NCBI GenBank assembly: GCA_030041455.1
Contig: JASHNV010000061.1
Span: forward strand, 1-49,811
Reading direction: 5' to 3'
Origin: Spirochaetia bacterium
GTDB lineage: Bacteria > Spirochaetota > Spirochaetia > DAHUYW01
Length of the DNA stretch: 49,811 nt
Program-made: the position numbers and the translations under genes
In this document: positions 25,447 to 34,795 of the stretch, piece after piece
Layout of the letters: each line of letters begins with the position of its first letter
How positions within the stretch are numbered: position 1 is the first letter of the stretch
Notes under the pieces: model-generated
Told to the model about the DNA's origin: nothing
What the model saw: the letters and a program-made list of their open reading frames with translations, nothing else
Database searches by the model: none

Positions 25447-25993
25447 CCGACGAACCCTGCCGCTGCTCGCGGAGAATCTGTCGGCAGGCGGCATCGTCAT
25501 CATGCCCTGCGACACGATCTACGGAATCGTCGGCCGCGTCCCCGACACCGAGGCGCGGATTCGCGCCGCGAAGGGGAGGGGGGAGACCAATCCTTTCCTC
25601 ATGCTCATCGCCTCGCAGCTCGAGGTGGAACGCTTCAGCAACCTCAGCATCGACCCTCGGGTGGCCTCGCTCTGGCCGGGCCCCCTGACGTTGGTCGTTC
25701 CGGCGCGCCACGGCGGAACCGTGGCCGTGAGGGTCCCCGGCGACAAGTTCGTGCTGAAGCTTCTCGCGGAGGTCGGCTTTCCGCTCTATTCGACGAGCGC
25801 GAATCGGAGCGGCGAGCCTCCCCTCGACAAGATCGAGAAGATCATCGCCGAGTTCGAGAGCCGCGTCGACCTGATCGTCGACGCCGGCAATTTCACGGGC
25901 CGGAAGCCCTCGACGATTCTCGACGTGAGCGCGAAGCCCTATCGCATCCTCAGGCAGGGCGCCTGCGAGGTCCCCGACGCGCTCCTGAAGTAG
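25427..25993 (+). CDS. tsaC: threonylcarbamoyl-AMP synthase (TsaC/YrdC)
   Basis: 188 residues of the Sua5/YciO/YrdC family, without the extra C-terminal Sua5 domain. Motifs: IVIMPCDTIYGIVGR (substrate pocket), AKGRGETNPFLMLI, STSANRSGEP and KPSTILDV. It makes threonylcarbamoyl-AMP from threonine, bicarbonate and ATP for tRNA t6A modification. Shine-Dalgarno GAAGGA before ATG 25427 lies inside the upstream gene. It ends 20 bases from a convergent gene. A YciO-type paralogue cannot be excluded. Confidence 0.88.
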   Translation: MVIKKGDRRTLPLLAENLSAGGIVIMPCDTIYGIVGRVPDTEARIRAAKGRGETNPFLMLIASQLEVERFSNLSIDPRVASLWPGPLTLVVPARHGGTVAVRVPGDKFVLKLLAEVGFPLYSTSANRSGEPPLDKIEKIIAEFESRVDLIVDAGNFTGRKPSTILDVSAKPYRILRQGACEVPDALLK

Positions 25994-26013
25994 CGTCGAG
26001 GGCTCCGCGAGCG

Positions 26014-27378
26014 CTATCGGATCCGGCGCGCCTCAACGTAGAAGCGCTTCTCGTTCGCTTCTCCCATCGAGAAGGTTTTCCGAGGAAGCACGCCGTCGCG
26101 AACGACGGCGCGGAAGATCTCCCCCTTGTCGATCGGCGGCAGGAGGAAGCCCACGGAGTCGCCCGCGCGGCAGATCCGCTCGACGACCTCTTCCCCGTGG
26201 ATATAGTCGATGCGGGCCCGCGGATGGCCCGAGAGAAACTCGTCGAGGAACGATTGCAGGGTCCCCACCGTGAGCCCGGGGCCGTTCGCCTGCGCGAGGC
26301 GGCAGGAGTCCGCTCCGACCACGCCGAAGCGCCCCTGAGCGCCGGGATCGCGCACCTCGCGCGCAAGCGCCGCGAAATCGAGCGCGCCCCCGACGCGGAA
26401 CCGGCTGCTCGCCCCGAGGGCCTCGCGAAGCTCGCCTCCCGCCCCGAACACGACGCGGTGGATCGGCTCGAAGATCAGGCCGGGATCGTGGAGGTTCGTG
26501 AGCTCGACGAGCGCGAAGCGCGCCGGATGGAGCGCGCTCGCCCGCGCGCTCCGCTTCGTTTCCTCCCACACGGCGCGCGCCGCCGCGAGCGAGTGGTTTC
26601 CGTCTCCGACGGCGAACAGCAGCACATCGGAGCCCGCGCCGTGACGCTCGCGGAAACGCGCGGGGTCGGCGAGCCGCGTGAGCGCGGCGGCGGTTCGCTC
26701 GAGGAGGTCGCCCGAGCTCACTTCGTATCCGCTGAGGTGGCCGCCGCCCATCATGAGATCAAAGTCGTAGAGGCTCGGCAGGCTCTCTGCCGCCTCGATG
26801 AGCGGCTGGGCGACCGTCTGGCCGGGATCATCGTAGAGCACCATGATGTGGGGGAGCTCGATGGGCGCGCGGCGGCGGACGCTCATGCGGGGCGGAAGCC
26901 GCTCGACGATGGTCCCCTCCGAGGCCCTGACGAGGCTCTTGGCTCCCGGCGAGTAATCGTAGCGCTCCAAATCGATCGAAGCCACGATGCCCCAGCGGGC
27001 CTGAGCGCGGGGCGTCGAACGCTTCACGAGAACGAGCGCGGGCGCGCGCTCCGTAAGCGCGCCGCGCTCGAGGAGCTCCTCCATCGAGGCGAGGATCCTC
27101 TCCTCCCTGCGAGCCTGGTCGTCGGCGCCGAGGTAGCACTCGGGAAGGATGAGCCGCAAGGTGGAGGGCGCCCGCCCGACGAACCGGTCGACTCGCTCCC
27201 AGTACTGCGGCTCGGAGGTGTACTGGTCGCACGCGACGACGGCCCACCGCGTGTAGTCGGCGCCCGGGGACGGCAGCATGACGCTCGGTATCGCGAGGCC
27301 GACCGACAGGAATGCCTCGTCGATCGGGCGCTTAGGCGGCTGTTCCACGCCTGAGCTTACCCGTGCGAACCGGGGCAT
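26014..27378 (-). CDS. DUF1015 family protein
   Basis: 454 residues, standard length for DUF1015. Typical motifs: DEAFLSVGLAIPSVMLP and VVACDQYTSEPQYW near the start, SVRRRAPIELPHIMVLYDD, VGDGNHSLAAARAVWEE (the conserved GDGNHS), and a C-terminal IDKGEIFRAV. The family is widespread in anaerobes and spirochaetes with no settled biochemical role; a link to serine metabolism has been suggested for some members, and here glyA and serC are close. Starts at ATG 27378, divergent from the next gene. Confidence 0.82.
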   Translation of the reverse strand: MPRFARVSSGVEQPPKRPIDEAFLSVGLAIPSVMLPSPGADYTRWAVVACDQYTSEPQYWERVDRFVGRAPSTLRLILPECYLGADDQARREERILASMEELLERGALTERAPALVLVKRSTPRAQARWGIVASIDLERYDYSPGAKSLVRASEGTIVERLPPRMSVRRRAPIELPHIMVLYDDPGQTVAQPLIEAAESLPSLYDFDLMMGGGHLSGYEVSSGDLLERTAAALTRLADPARFRERHGAGSDVLLFAVGDGNHSLAAARAVWEETKRSARASALHPARFALVELTNLHDPGLIFEPIHRVVFGAGGELREALGASSRFRVGGALDFAALAREVRDPGAQGRFGVVGADSCRLAQANGPGLTVGTLQSFLDEFLSGHPRARIDYIHGEEVVERICRAGDSVGFLLPPIDKGEIFRAVVRDGVLPRKTFSMGEANEKRFYVEARRIR

Positions 27379-27393
27379 GACAAGCGGCTCGGC

Positions 27394-27422
27394 TTGAAGA
27401 GTTCGCGGCGCCGGTATAGGCT
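27394..27422 (+). promoter_or_regulatory. promoter TTGAAG-N17-TAGGCT, six bases before an ATG
   Basis: TTGAAG (27394-27399), 17-base spacer, TAGGCT (27417-27422), then six bases to ATG 27429. Start-site geometry and lack of a Shine-Dalgarno suggest a leaderless message. An alternative -10, TATAGG, would need a 15-base spacer. Confidence 0.45.
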
Positions 27423-27428
27423 GGGCCT

Positions 27429-28499
27429 ATGCCCCTCAGCGAGGGAAACGCCCGTCCGGGCATCATCGTCGAGCTCGCCGATTTTCCCCCGACCCCTGAG
27501 CGGCTGATCGATCTCGTCGAGCTTCTCGGCGGCGAGTGCGGGTACCGCGCGGTCGCGCTCGATTGGGGCGCGAGCTTTCCGTGGTCCACCGACGGACGGT
27601 TCGCCGGACGCGACGCCCTGCCGGAGTCGGTCGTGGCCGGACTCGACCGGGTCGGAGGCCGGGCCCGGCTCCTGCAGCTCTTTCCGGGTCCCGGGGAGCT
27701 CCCGTTCGTCCGACGCATTTCGGCCTACCGCCCCTTCTTCACGGAGGCGGGAAGGCTCGATCTCGGCTCGCCGGGAGCCCGCAAGCTCTACCTCGACCTC
27801 CTCGACGATTTCCTCGATCTGCTCGGCGCTTCGGCCGATTTCGCCGTGAAGCTCGAAGGCGAAGGAGAGCCCGAGGCCGCGCTCGGCGTCCTCGCATCGA
27901 GGCTCGATGAGCGCTCGCTCTCGTTTTCCGCCGTCCTCCGGGACCCCGGCGGCTCCGGCCAGCTCGTCGCCTCGCCGCTTCGATCGCGCGAGGGCCCGCG
28001 CCTTCCGCTCCTCCGCTTCCGGCCTGGCTCCGGCCTCGGAGCCGTGATCGAAAGCTCCGTCGAGGCGGCTCTCCTCGAGGCGATCGAGCGGGCGCGCGCC
28101 TCCTTCGCCGTCGATCCGGCGTCCGCCGCGCGACTCGAGATCGAGCGTCGCGCGGCGGCGGAGCGCGACGGTATCGCGCGGGAGCTCGAAGGCGACCTCG
28201 CCGACGCCTGGGACGCCGTGAGGCGCCTGCGAGAGCTCGTCGCACGGAGCGAGCTCGGCGCCCCGTGTCCCGACGGCGCCGAGGCGCTTTCGCGCGAGCG
28301 CGACCGCCTCGACGGCGCGCTCAGGCGCGCGAGGCGCCAATCGGAGCGACTCGCCGGCGTTTGCCGGGGGATTCTGTCCGCGAACGCCCTCGACGAGGCT
28401 CTCTCGGCGAGGGTTCTTCCCCTCGAGGAGGAGCTCCACCTCCTCGATCCCCGGGTGAGGGTCGCGACGAGGCGAAGCGCGCCGCCAAGCGGCGGATAG
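27429..28499 (+). CDS. protein of unknown function
   Basis: 356 residues, not recognised. The N-terminal part (GIIVELADFPPTPERLIDLVELLGG, then GYRAVALDWGASFPW and FVRRISAYRPFF) has a rhythm like a TIM-barrel glycosidase or hexosaminidase-like fold, and TEAGRLDLGSPGARKLYLDLLDDFLD resembles later barrel elements. The last 140 residues are helical and rich in Glu, Arg and Ala (EIERRAAAERDGIARELEGD and following), probably a coiled coil. No signal peptide. It is transcribed towards glyA. Confidence 0.55.
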   Translation: MPLSEGNARPGIIVELADFPPTPERLIDLVELLGGECGYRAVALDWGASFPWSTDGRFAGRDALPESVVAGLDRVGGRARLLQLFPGPGELPFVRRISAYRPFFTEAGRLDLGSPGARKLYLDLLDDFLDLLGASADFAVKLEGEGEPEAALGVLASRLDERSLSFSAVLRDPGGSGQLVASPLRSREGPRLPLLRFRPGSGLGAVIESSVEAALLEAIERARASFAVDPASAARLEIERRAAAERDGIARELEGDLADAWDAVRRLRELVARSELGAPCPDGAEALSRERDRLDGALRRARRQSERLAGVCRGILSANALDEALSARVLPLEEELHLLDPRVRVATRRSAPPSGG

Positions 28500-28540
28500 C
28501 GCCCGCTCGCGCGATCGGCCCGGGCCTTGAACTCCGCGCG

Positions 28541-28620
28541 GTTCCCGGATAGACTGGCGGAACAAACGACATACGCGGCGCGGTCCTTCGGCCGGGAAAG
28601 ATTGACCGCCCCGGGCAGAC
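28541..28620 (+). promoter_or_regulatory. probable ZTP (pfl-type) riboswitch before glyA
   Basis: The two conserved blocks of ZTP riboswitches are present in order: GACTGGCG with GAACA (28552-28564) and ACCGCC..GGGCA (28605-28617), whose GGCG and CGCC can form the family's pseudoknot. A perfect 7-bp stem TTCCCGG/CCGGGAA (28542-28548 with 28592-28598) closes the first part, and a small hairpin GGTC-CTTC-GGCC lies inside. Departures: two C in place of one U in the 3' block, one extra G after GGCG, and GGGA lies in the stem rather than beside it. ZTP riboswitches often control glyA. A 5-bp GACGC/GCGTC hairpin follows; no terminator T-run is seen. Confidence 0.55.
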
Positions 28621-28667
28621 GCCAGCTGCGCGCCTGAGCGTCCAGGTCGGCATGGAAGGAGAGTGCT

Positions 28668-30170
28668 GTGAAGTCCGATCCCCTCGCGGAGTATCTCGGG
28701 CGAGCCGAGCGGCCCGACGCTCGATTCGTCGCCTACCTCGCGAGCCTCGAAGCGGTCGCGGAGGTCGCGCCGAGCGTCGCCGCCTCCATCGTCCGGGAGC
28801 TCGACGACCAGCGCCACAACCTCAAGCTCATCGCGAGCGAGAACTACTCGAGCCTCGCGACCCAGCTCGCGATGGGCAACCTTCTCACCGACAAGTACTC
28901 CGAAGGGTACCCGAGCCACCGCTTTTACGCCGGCTGCGACAACGTCGACGCGATCGAGTCCTTCGCCGCCGAGCAGGCGTGCAAGCTCTTCGGCGCCGAG
29001 CACGCCTACGTGCAGCCCCATAGCGGCGCCGACGCGAATCTCATCGCCTACTGGGCGATCCTGAGCGCGCGCGTCGAGACTCCGGCGCTCGAGAAGCTCG
29101 GCGAGACGAACCTGTCGAAGCTCACCCAGGCGCAGTGGAGCGCGCTCCGCGAGCGTCTCGGCGGCCAGCGGCTGCTCGGCCTCGACTACTACTCGGGCGG
29201 ACACCTCACGCACGGCTACCGGAACAACGTCTCGGCGCGCATGTTCGACGCCTTCTCCTACGGCGTCGACCCGAAGACGCTGCTGCTCGACTACGACGCG
29301 ATCGAGAGACAGGCGCGGGAGCTCAAGCCCCTCATTCTCCTCTCAGGCTACAGCGCGTATCCCCGCTCGATAGACTTTCGACGCATGCGGGCGATCGCCG
29401 ACGAAGTCGGCGCCGTGCTCATGGTCGACATGGCGCACTTCGCCGGCCTTGTCGCCGGGAAGGTGTTCACCGGGGATTTCGACCCGATCGCCCACGCGCA
29501 CGTCGTCACGACGACGACGCACAAAACCCTCCGAGGGCCGCGGGGCGGCCTCATTCTGTGCAGGCGCGAGTTCGCGGAGGCGGTCGACAAGGGCTGCCCG
29601 ATGGTGATCGGCGGGCCTCTTCCCCACGTCATGGCGGCGAAGGCCGTCGCGCTCACCGAGGCGCTTCGACCGGAGTTCGCCCGCTACGCCGCGAAGATCG
29701 TCGAGAACGCGCGCGCCCTCGCGAAGGCGTGCGTCGAGGAGGGCCTCGCCGTGACGACCGGAGGGACCGACAACCACCTCTTCTTGATCGACGTGGCGCG
29801 CTCGGGTCTCACCGGCCGGCAGGCGGAGAGCGCGCTGCGCGAGTGCGGGGTCACGCTCAACAGGAACTCGCTGCCCTTCGACGCGAACGGTCCGTGGTAC
29901 ACGAGCGGGCTGCGCGTCGGCACCCCCGCGGTTACGACCCTCGGAATGGGCGAGCCTGAGATGAAGCGGATCGCGGGGATCATCGCCAGGGTGATCAAGA
30001 ACGTCAAGGCCGCGGCGGGGGAGCGGCCGGGGACCACGAGCAAAGCGAAATACACCGTTTCCGAGGAGGCGCGAAGCGAGGCGAGGGCCTCGGTCAAGCT
30101 CCTCCTCGACCGCTTCCCCGTCTACCCGGAGCTCGACCTCGGTTTCCTCAAGGAGAGGTTCTCGGGCTAG
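28668..30170 (+). CDS. glyA: serine hydroxymethyltransferase, long form
   Basis: 500 residues, about 80 more than E. coli GlyA, as in the long spirochaete/chlamydia form. It interconverts serine and glycine with tetrahydrofolate. The PLP-binding Lys is K286 in [36 protein letters not shown] and SGGHLTHG are intact. The extra length is an N-terminal extension and an insert of about 35 residues before the GGHLTHG motif. GTG 28668 follows GGAAGGAGAG at a good distance. With serC and the glycine cleavage genes it forms a one-carbon unit. Confidence 0.95.
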   Translation: MKSDPLAEYLGRAERPDARFVAYLASLEAVAEVAPSVAASIVRELDDQRHNLKLIASENYSSLATQLAMGNLLTDKYSEGYPSHRFYAGCDNVDAIESFAAEQACKLFGAEHAYVQPHSGADANLIAYWAILSARVETPALEKLGETNLSKLTQAQWSALRERLGGQRLLGLDYYSGGHLTHGYRNNVSARMFDAFSYGVDPKTLLLDYDAIERQARELKPLILLSGYSAYPRSIDFRRMRAIADEVGAVLMVDMAHFAGLVAGKVFTGDFDPIAHAHVVTTTTHKTLRGPRGGLILCRREFAEAVDKGCPMVIGGPLPHVMAAKAVALTEALRPEFARYAAKIVENARALAKACVEEGLAVTTGGTDNHLFLIDVARSGLTGRQAESALRECGVTLNRNSLPFDANGPWYTSGLRVGTPAVTTLGMGEPEMKRIAGIIARVIKNVKAAAGERPGTTSKAKYTVSEEARSEARASVKLLLDRFPVYPELDLGFLKERFSG

Positions 30171-30189
30171 GGTCCGAGGCGGCGCGACC

Positions 30190-31269
30190 ATGAGGAGCGG
30201 GACGGGCAAAGGGCGGACGGGCGGGGCGGTCGGTCGGGTGTCGCCGCAGCTCGTGCGAATCGCCATCTTCGTCGGGCTCACCGTCGTCACCATCGGGTTC
30301 GTGCTCTATTTCACGGTCAACCGGGACACCATCAAGGCGCTCGCTCACTTCGATATCCGCTACGTCCTCGCCCTCGTCGCGATTTGGGTCGTCGCCTTCT
30401 CCATGGACGCGGTGAGCTTCATCTTCTACACGCGGGGTACCGAGGAGCGGCTGAGCCTCAAGGCCTCATTCAAGGCGGCGGCGTACCGCATCTTCTTCAA
30501 TCTCATCACGCCGTTCAGCGTCGGCGGCAACCCGTTCGTGGTGTACTATCTCCAGAAGGAGGGCGTGCCGCCGGGCAAGGGGTCGTCGATCGTGATGGCG
30601 AAGCTCCTCATGATCTCAGGGTGGGTGCTCGCCGGGGCGGCGGCCGGATTCATCTTTTTCCACAACCACATCACGAAGGTCACCGCGCTCAACACGCTCT
30701 TCCTCGTGAGCGGCCTCACCCAGGTCGCCTTCATCGTGCTCATCGTCGTGGGCCTCATGCGGCCTCGGGCCATGATTCGGATCATCGCGCTCGTCGGGGC
30801 GCTGCTCGCCCGCTTCAAGCTCGTCAAGAACCCGGCTCGGCTGCACCGGCAGGTGATTCACGAAGCGTACCTCGCGAAGACGAGCTTCAAGAGCTACTTC
30901 CAGGGCCACTTCCTCGCGTTCGCCCTCGGGACCGTCGCGATCGGCACGATGTACTGCGTGGAGGTCCTGACGCTCTGGGTCATCTTCCTCGGGCTCGGCG
31001 TCGATCTCCCATTCGCCACCGGCGTCACCATCGGCGCGCTCCTGCTCTTCCTGCTGCCCTTCCTCCCGACGCCGGGAGCCGCGGGGCTCGGCGAGGCGCT
31101 CTTCATCCTCCTCTTCGCGGGTCTCGTCCCCTACTACGTGCTCGGGGTGGCCGTGCTCCTCTGGCGTTTCTTCTACAACTATCTCACCGCGATGACCGGC
31201 GCGATCTTCTCCTCCCGACTGGTCTCGAAGATGCTGCTGAAAGCCGACCGGCCGGGCGAGCATGCCTGA
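30190..31269 (+). CDS. UPF0104 / lysylphosphatidylglycerol-synthase-like flippase domain protein
   Basis: 359 residues with about eight membrane spans. The conserved region PFSVGGNPFVVYYL followed by a mobile loop (KEGVPPGKGSSIVMAKLL) and LPTPGAAGLGEALF are typical of the flippase-like domain of MprF/UPF0104. There is no aminoacyl-transfer domain. It lies 20 bases after glyA and 18 before a glycosyltransferase, so it may translocate or support synthesis of a glycolipid. Confidence 0.8.
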   Translation: MRSGTGKGRTGGAVGRVSPQLVRIAIFVGLTVVTIGFVLYFTVNRDTIKALAHFDIRYVLALVAIWVVAFSMDAVSFIFYTRGTEERLSLKASFKAAAYRIFFNLITPFSVGGNPFVVYYLQKEGVPPGKGSSIVMAKLLMISGWVLAGAAAGFIFFHNHITKVTALNTLFLVSGLTQVAFIVLIVVGLMRPRAMIRIIALVGALLARFKLVKNPARLHRQVIHEAYLAKTSFKSYFQGHFLAFALGTVAIGTMYCVEVLTLWVIFLGLGVDLPFATGVTIGALLLFLLPFLPTPGAAGLGEALFILLFAGLVPYYVLGVAVLLWRFFYNYLTAMTGAIFSSRLVSKMLLKADRPGEHA

Positions 31270-31287
31270 GACCCGGAGCGGCCGCTC

Positions 31288-32454
31288 GTGATCGTTGGTC
31301 TGTTCAACGACTCCTTCGAGCCGATTATGGACGGCGTCGGCGTGTGCGTGCGCAACTACGCCGAGTCGCTCGCGAAGAGAAGCGATTGCAGGCCGTACGT
31401 CGTGACGTCGAGCGTGCCGGACTACGTCGACACCGCGCCGTTCCCGGTGCTTCGCTTCATGTCGGTCCCCATTCCGAAGCTCGCTCCCTACCGGGCCGGG
31501 ATTCCCGCGCTCGATCCCGAGTTTCTCTTTCAGGTTTGGAAGGTCCCCTTCGACCTCGTTCACGCCCACTGTCCCTTCGTGAGCGGCAGCATCGCGCTCA
31601 GGATCGCGCGCAGGCGGAGGATTCCCATCGTCACGACGTTCCACTCGAAGTATCGCGAGGATCTGCGCAAGGCGCTCTACTTCGAGAAGACCGCCGACCT
31701 CGCGCTGAGCTTCATCCTGCGCTACTACGACGCGGTCGATTACGTGTGGGTGCCCAACAACGCGACCGGCCAGACGCTGCGGGAGTACGGCTACGAGGGC
31801 GACTACGAGATCTTTCCGAACGGCGTCGACATCCCGGTTCCCACCGAGGAGGAATACCTGCGCTATCGAAGCGCGGGAGGCTCGCGCGCGGGCGTCTCCG
31901 CGGAGGAGTTCGTCTTCCTCTTCGTCGGGCAGCATCGCTGGGAGAAGAACGTGCGCCTCATCATCGAGTCGATGAAGGTGCTCCGGGATCGCGGCGTCGC
32001 CTACCGAATGGTCTTCGCGGGCGCGGGGAACGCCGAAAAGGAGATGAAGAAGCTCGTCGCGGCGCTGAAGGTCGCCGATCGCGTGCGGTTTCTCGGACAG
32101 CTCCTCGACCGGGAAGGGCTGAAGGAGCTCTACGCCCGCGCGGACCTCTTTCTCTTTCCTTCAATGTACGACAACGCGCCGCTCGTCGTGCGCGAGGCGG
32201 CGGCTTTCGCGCTGCCGTCGGTTCTCGCGAAGGGATCGTCGGCCGCCGAGGGCGTCGTCGACGGGGAGAACGGCTTTCTCGCCGAGAACAGCATCGAGGC
32301 CTTCAGCGACAAGCTCACCCAGATCATGCGCGACCCTGCGACGCGAAGCAAGGCGGGCCTCGGAGCGCGGAGGTCGATCTACGTAAGCTGGGAACAGGTC
32401 GTCGCCAAGGTCCACGCGCGCTATCGGGAGATCCTCGCGGCCCATCGGGCGTAG
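31288..32454 (+). CDS. GT4-family glycosyltransferase, probable glycolipid enzyme
   Basis: 388 residues. N-terminal Rossmann domain begins [20 protein letters not shown] with VHAHCPF and TTFHSKY; C-terminal domain has [16 protein letters not shown], the GAGN pocket and the donor motif [17 protein letters not shown] with a Glu in the E-x7-E region. This matches GT4 enzymes that add sugar to diacylglycerol or phosphatidylinositol. With the flippase-like gene just before, a membrane glycolipid role is likely. Starts at GTG 31288. Converges on the next gene with a 7-base gap. Confidence 0.85.
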   Translation: MIVGLFNDSFEPIMDGVGVCVRNYAESLAKRSDCRPYVVTSSVPDYVDTAPFPVLRFMSVPIPKLAPYRAGIPALDPEFLFQVWKVPFDLVHAHCPFVSGSIALRIARRRRIPIVTTFHSKYREDLRKALYFEKTADLALSFILRYYDAVDYVWVPNNATGQTLREYGYEGDYEIFPNGVDIPVPTEEEYLRYRSAGGSRAGVSAEEFVFLFVGQHRWEKNVRLIIESMKVLRDRGVAYRMVFAGAGNAEKEMKKLVAALKVADRVRFLGQLLDREGLKELYARADLFLFPSMYDNAPLVVREAAAFALPSVLAKGSSAAEGVVDGENGFLAENSIEAFSDKLTQIMRDPATRSKAGLGARRSIYVSWEQVVAKVHARYREILAAHRA

Positions 32455-32461
32455 GGACGAT

Positions 32462-32767
32462 TCAATAGTACTCCGGCTCGGGCGCCACCACCTTGAACGT
32501 CGTCGACGTGCGCGGCTCGGCGAGCAGCGGCTCCACGGTCTGCTTCCATTTATTGTAGTGCATCGTCTCCTTGTGGGTCATGGTGGCTTCCTCGTTCTCG
32601 TACACTTCATAGAGCACGAACTCGCTTGGAGCGGCGTCGTTCTGGAGGACATCGAAGCGGTAGACGCCGGGCTCTTTCAACGAGCCGGCATGATTCGCCG
32701 TGGCTGCGGTTTTGAAGGCTTCAACGGCATCGCTTTTCACCTTGCACGTAACCAGTCTCACGATCAT
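32462..32767 (-). CDS. antibiotic-biosynthesis-monooxygenase-fold protein, LsrG-like
   Basis: 101 residues of the ABM ferredoxin-like fold. The run [31 protein letters not shown] and [10 protein letters not shown] resembles LsrG, which handles phospho-AI-2, and YgiN quinol monooxygenases. No other lsr genes are nearby, so the substrate is unknown. ATG 32767 was chosen: GGAGG lies 4 bases upstream and the fold begins at MIVRLVTCK; a longer frame from 32818 adds an unlikely 17 residues. Confidence 0.78.
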   Translation of the reverse strand: MIVRLVTCKVKSDAVEAFKTAATANHAGSLKEPGVYRFDVLQNDAAPSEFVLYEVYENEEATMTHKETMHYNKWKQTVEPLLAEPRTSTTFKVVAPEPEYY

Positions 32768-32845
32768 ACGGCCTCCGTCATGCCGATATTCTACACCGGG
32801 GACGGCCGGAGCCGTCAACCGATCCGCGGCTCTCGATCGAGCGTG

Positions 32846-32874
32846 TTGCCTTCGACCGGATATTGCGGTACCCT
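32846..32874 (+). promoter_or_regulatory. ilvD promoter TTGCCT-N17-TACCCT
   Basis: TTGCCT (32846-32851), 17 bases, TACCCT (32869-32874). The start site would be near 32881, giving a leader of about 37 bases containing the GGGAGGA Shine-Dalgarno. No attenuator or leader peptide is seen. Confidence 0.55.
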
Positions 32875-32917
32875 ATCAAGCGTACGACAAACGGGAAACC
32901 GCCGGGAGGAATGCACG

Positions 32918-34789
32918 ATGAAAATACCCCTTCGCAGCCTGACGACGACCGCCGGGAGGCGGATGGCGGGCGCACGGGCCCTGTGGCGGGCGACCGGAAT
33001 GAAGGAATCGAGCTTCGGAAAGCCCATCATCGCGGTCGCGAACTCCTTCACGCAAATGGTGCCCGGCCACGCGCACCTTCACGACATCGGCCAATACGTG
33101 AAATCGGTGATCGACGCCGACGGCTTCCACGCCTCGGAGTTCGACACGATCGCCGTCGACGACGGGATCGCCATGGGCCACGACGGCATGCTGTACTCCC
33201 TGCCCTCGCGCGAGATTATCGCGGACAGCGTTGAGTACATGTGTAACGCGCACGCGGTCGACGCGCTCGTGTGCATCAGCAACTGCGACAAGATCACCCC
33301 GGGGATGCTCATCGCGGCGATGCGCCTGAACATCCCGACGGTGTTCGTCTCAGGCGGGCCGATGGAGGCCGGGCGGATCGGCGAGAAGCGCTACGATCTC
33401 GTCGACGCCATGGTCATGAGCGCCGATCAGAGCGTTTCCGACGCCGAGGTGAGCGCTCTCGAGAAGGCGGCCTGCCCGACGTGCGGCAGCTGCTCGGGGA
33501 TGTTCACCGCGAACTCCATGAACTGCCTGAACGAGGCGCTCGGCCTCGCGCTGCCCGGAAACGGGACGGTGGTCGCCACCCACGTGAGCCGGAAGAAGCT
33601 CTTCGAGCGCGCGGCGCACCAGATCGTGCGCCTCGCGCGCCGATTCTACGAGGAGGGCGACGAGTCGGTGCTGCCCCGCTCGATCGCCACGAAGGCCGCC
33701 TTCCTGAACGCCATGGCGCTCGACATCGCGATGGGCGGATCCACGAATACCGTGCTCCACCTCCTCGCGATCGCGCACGAGGGGGGCGTGGACTTCACGA
33801 TGAGGGACATCGACGAGCTTTCGAGGCGCATTCCCTGCCTCTGCAAGGTGGCGCCGAGCTCGGCGTTCCATCTCGAGGACGTCAACCGCGCCGGGGGGAT
33901 CCTCGCCATTCTCGGCGAGCTCGACCGCGCCGGCTTGATCGACACGAGCGTCAAGCGGGCGGACACCCTGACGCTCCGCGAGGCGATCGACCGCTACGAC
34001 ATCAGGCGTCCGAGCGTGACGGAGGAGGCGCTCGACATCTACAGGAGCGCGGCGGCGGGGAAAGTCAACCTCGTCATGGCGTCGCAGGCGAGCACCTTCC
34101 GCGAGCTCGACACCGACCGGGCCGCGGGCTGCATTCGCGATCTCGACCACGCCTACCACAAGGACGGCGGGCTCGCGGTGCTCTACGGCAACATCGCCGA
34201 GCGGGGAAGCATCGTGAAAACCGCGGGGGTGAGCCCGTCGAGCTACCGTTTCTCCGGCCGGGCGAAGGTCTACTCCTCGCAGGACTCGGCCTCCGAGGGC
34301 ATTCTCGGAGGCGAGGTCAAGGCGGGCGACGTCGTCGTCATCCGCTACGAGGGGCCGAGGGGAGGGCCGGGCATGCAGGAGATGCTCTACCCGACCTCCT
34401 ACATCAAGGCCATGCACCTCGGCGAGGTCTGCGCGCTCATCACCGACGGGAGGTTCTCGGGCGGTACCGCGGGGTTGTCGATCTGTCACGTCTCCCCGGA
34501 GGCGGCCTCCGGGGGCGGCATCGCCCTCATCGAGGACGGAGACGTCATCGAGATCGACATCCCGAGCCGGAGCCTCAACGTCAAGGTCTCCGAGCAGGAG
34601 CTCGCGGCTCGGCGGCGGAAAGAGGAGGCGAAGGGGGCCCTCGCGTTCAAGCCTCCCAAGCGCAACCGCGCGGTAAGCCCGGCGCTCAGGCTCTACTCGC
34701 TCCACGCCGCCTCCGCCGACCTCGGCGCGATTCGCATCGTGCCGGAGGACGGCGCCCCAAGCGCGCCTGAGCCCGCCGGCCGGGCCTGA
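32918..34789 (+). CDS. ilvD: dihydroxy-acid dehydratase
   Basis: 623 residues. It converts 2,3-dihydroxy-isovalerate and its homologue to the 2-oxo acids of valine and isoleucine synthesis. The cluster ligands include Cys123 in [11 protein letters not shown] and the Cys cluster of [19 protein letters not shown]; the N-terminal [15 protein letters not shown] is the E. coli-type ([4Fe-4S]) form. [21 protein letters not shown] is intact. ATG 32918 follows GGAGGA by 7 bases. It stands alone, without other ilv genes. Its 3' end is 6 bases from the convergent lon gene. Confidence 0.95.
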   Translation: MKIPLRSLTTTAGRRMAGARALWRATGMKESSFGKPIIAVANSFTQMVPGHAHLHDIGQYVKSVIDADGFHASEFDTIAVDDGIAMGHDGMLYSLPSREIIADSVEYMCNAHAVDALVCISNCDKITPGMLIAAMRLNIPTVFVSGGPMEAGRIGEKRYDLVDAMVMSADQSVSDAEVSALEKAACPTCGSCSGMFTANSMNCLNEALGLALPGNGTVVATHVSRKKLFERAAHQIVRLARRFYEEGDESVLPRSIATKAAFLNAMALDIAMGGSTNTVLHLLAIAHEGGVDFTMRDIDELSRRIPCLCKVAPSSAFHLEDVNRAGGILAILGELDRAGLIDTSVKRADTLTLREAIDRYDIRRPSVTEEALDIYRSAAAGKVNLVMASQASTFRELDTDRAAGCIRDLDHAYHKDGGLAVLYGNIAERGSIVKTAGVSPSSYRFSGRAKVYSSQDSASEGILGGEVKAGDVVVIRYEGPRGGPGMQEMLYPTSYIKAMHLGEVCALITDGRFSGGTAGLSICHVSPEAASGGGIALIEDGDVIEIDIPSRSLNVKVSEQELAARRRKEEAKGALAFKPPKRNRAVSPALRLYSLHAASADLGAIRIVPEDGAPSAPEPAGRA

Positions 34790-34795
34790 GCCCGG

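Noticed and set aside
26014-27378. DUF1015 frame as a shadow of the opposite 385-codon frame (26197-27354)
   Set aside because: Only the minus-strand frame has conserved motifs (VVACDQYTSEP, GDGNHS); the plus-strand frame is Arg-rich and motif-free.
28527-28555. TTGAAC-N17-TAGACT as the glyA promoter
   Set aside because: A start near 28562 would delete the first half of the riboswitch motif; the spacing is probably chance, though it would compete with the riboswitch call.
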